Shown here in pieces: positions 22,051-22,122 of a stretch of 22,122 nt of DNA (its first letter is position 1; every line of letters starts with the position of its first letter). The DNA lies in the NCBI GenBank assembly GCA_009787175.1, contig WRGM01000161.1, positions 1-22,122 of the forward strand. The letters are read 5' to 3'. The translations under genes and the position numbers were made by a program. This DNA comes from Candidatus Bathycorpusculum fermentans. Its GTDB lineage: Archaea > Thermoproteota > Bathyarchaeia > Bathyarchaeales > Bathycorpusculaceae. The notes under the pieces were generated by a model that was given only the letters and a program-made list of their open reading frames with translations, made no database searches and was not told the DNA's origin.

Positions 22051-22122
22051 TTATTGTTTATGCCCGCAGTGTTTGACCCAAGCGGCAATTAGCTCTGGCG
22101 AAACATCTGACAAAATAGAATG
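22051..22122 (-). CDS. C-terminal fragment of a gene continuing beyond the window
   Basis: The minus strand carries an open frame from the window edge to a TAA at 22053-22051. It encodes 23 residues, HSILSDVSPELIAAWVKHCG followed by HKQ. The helix-forming SPELIAAWVKHCGH looks like a genuine protein C-terminus. It is convergent with the nicotinamidase-like gene. No family can be named from so little. Confidence 0.5.
   Translation of the reverse strand, partial: HSILSDVSPELIAAWVKHCGHKQ

Noticed and set aside
1..22122. CRISPR array, rRNA, box C/D guide RNA or riboswitch
   Set aside because: No regularly spaced repeats, no rRNA-like sequence, and no paired C and D boxes at proper spacing were found by eye on either strand.

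Overview
The window is a typical archaeal chromosomal segment. Evidence: a tRNA gene interrupted by bulge-helix-bulge introns, TATA-box promoters with very short leaders, type II methionine aminopeptidase, class I CCA-adding enzyme, Sm-like protein, PAC2-family protein, and several archaea-restricted conserved families (DUF1512, UPF0200, UPF0201). It is AT-rich and dense with genes on both strands. The mixture, including a bacterial-type ClpB, would suit a mesophilic member of the TACK group such as Bathyarchaeia, but that placement is an inference from gene content and not a phylogeny.

Layout. 1-2450: a small ribbon-helix-helix-like protein, a roughly 110-bp inverted-repeat element, and a 554-residue winged-helix plus PD-(D/E)XK nuclease-like protein. 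2595-2748: tRNA-Tyr(GUA) on the minus strand with two introns. 3205-8000: MetAP, a decayed MITE-like repeat, a two-gene membrane operon (DUF1512 plus a zinc-ribbon membrane protein), and ilvD. 8204-12800: ClpB, convergent with a three-gene operon UPF0200 -> UPF0201 -> metallo-beta-lactamase nuclease. 12934-13119: a gene-free stretch with four strong hairpins. 13397-16676: the RNA pair thpR-cca, convergent with a tandem-SIS protein. 16729-16917: a second inverted-repeat element. 17073-18660: PAC2 protein, Sm-like protein, small Cys/His protein. 18681-18897: an intact MITE-like element with a 9-bp target duplication. 18965-21862: membrane flippase-like protein, Xaa-Pro peptidase, nicotinamidase-like hydrolase. 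22051-22122: the C-terminus of a gene leaving the window.

Much of the region concerns RNA and protein quality: tRNA splicing substrate, CCA addition, 2',3'-cyclic phosphate chemistry, Sm-like RNA binding, a CPSF-like nuclease, proteasome chaperone-like protein, ClpB, and peptidases. No CRISPR array, rRNA, complete transposase, prophage or recognisable multi-gene defence system was seen.

The most unusual signals are not single genes. (1) Synonymous sites in several genes on both strands switch from almost exclusively G/T-ending codons in the 5' or middle part to mostly A/C-ending codons near the 3' end, so base composition flips inside genes. (2) The tRNA-Tyr gene carries a canonical 37/38 intron and a second one at 30/31, leaving a 7-nt middle exon. 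(3) Three different short inverted-repeat elements occur, one in two copies. (4) A four-hairpin gene-free stretch may be an undescribed RNA.
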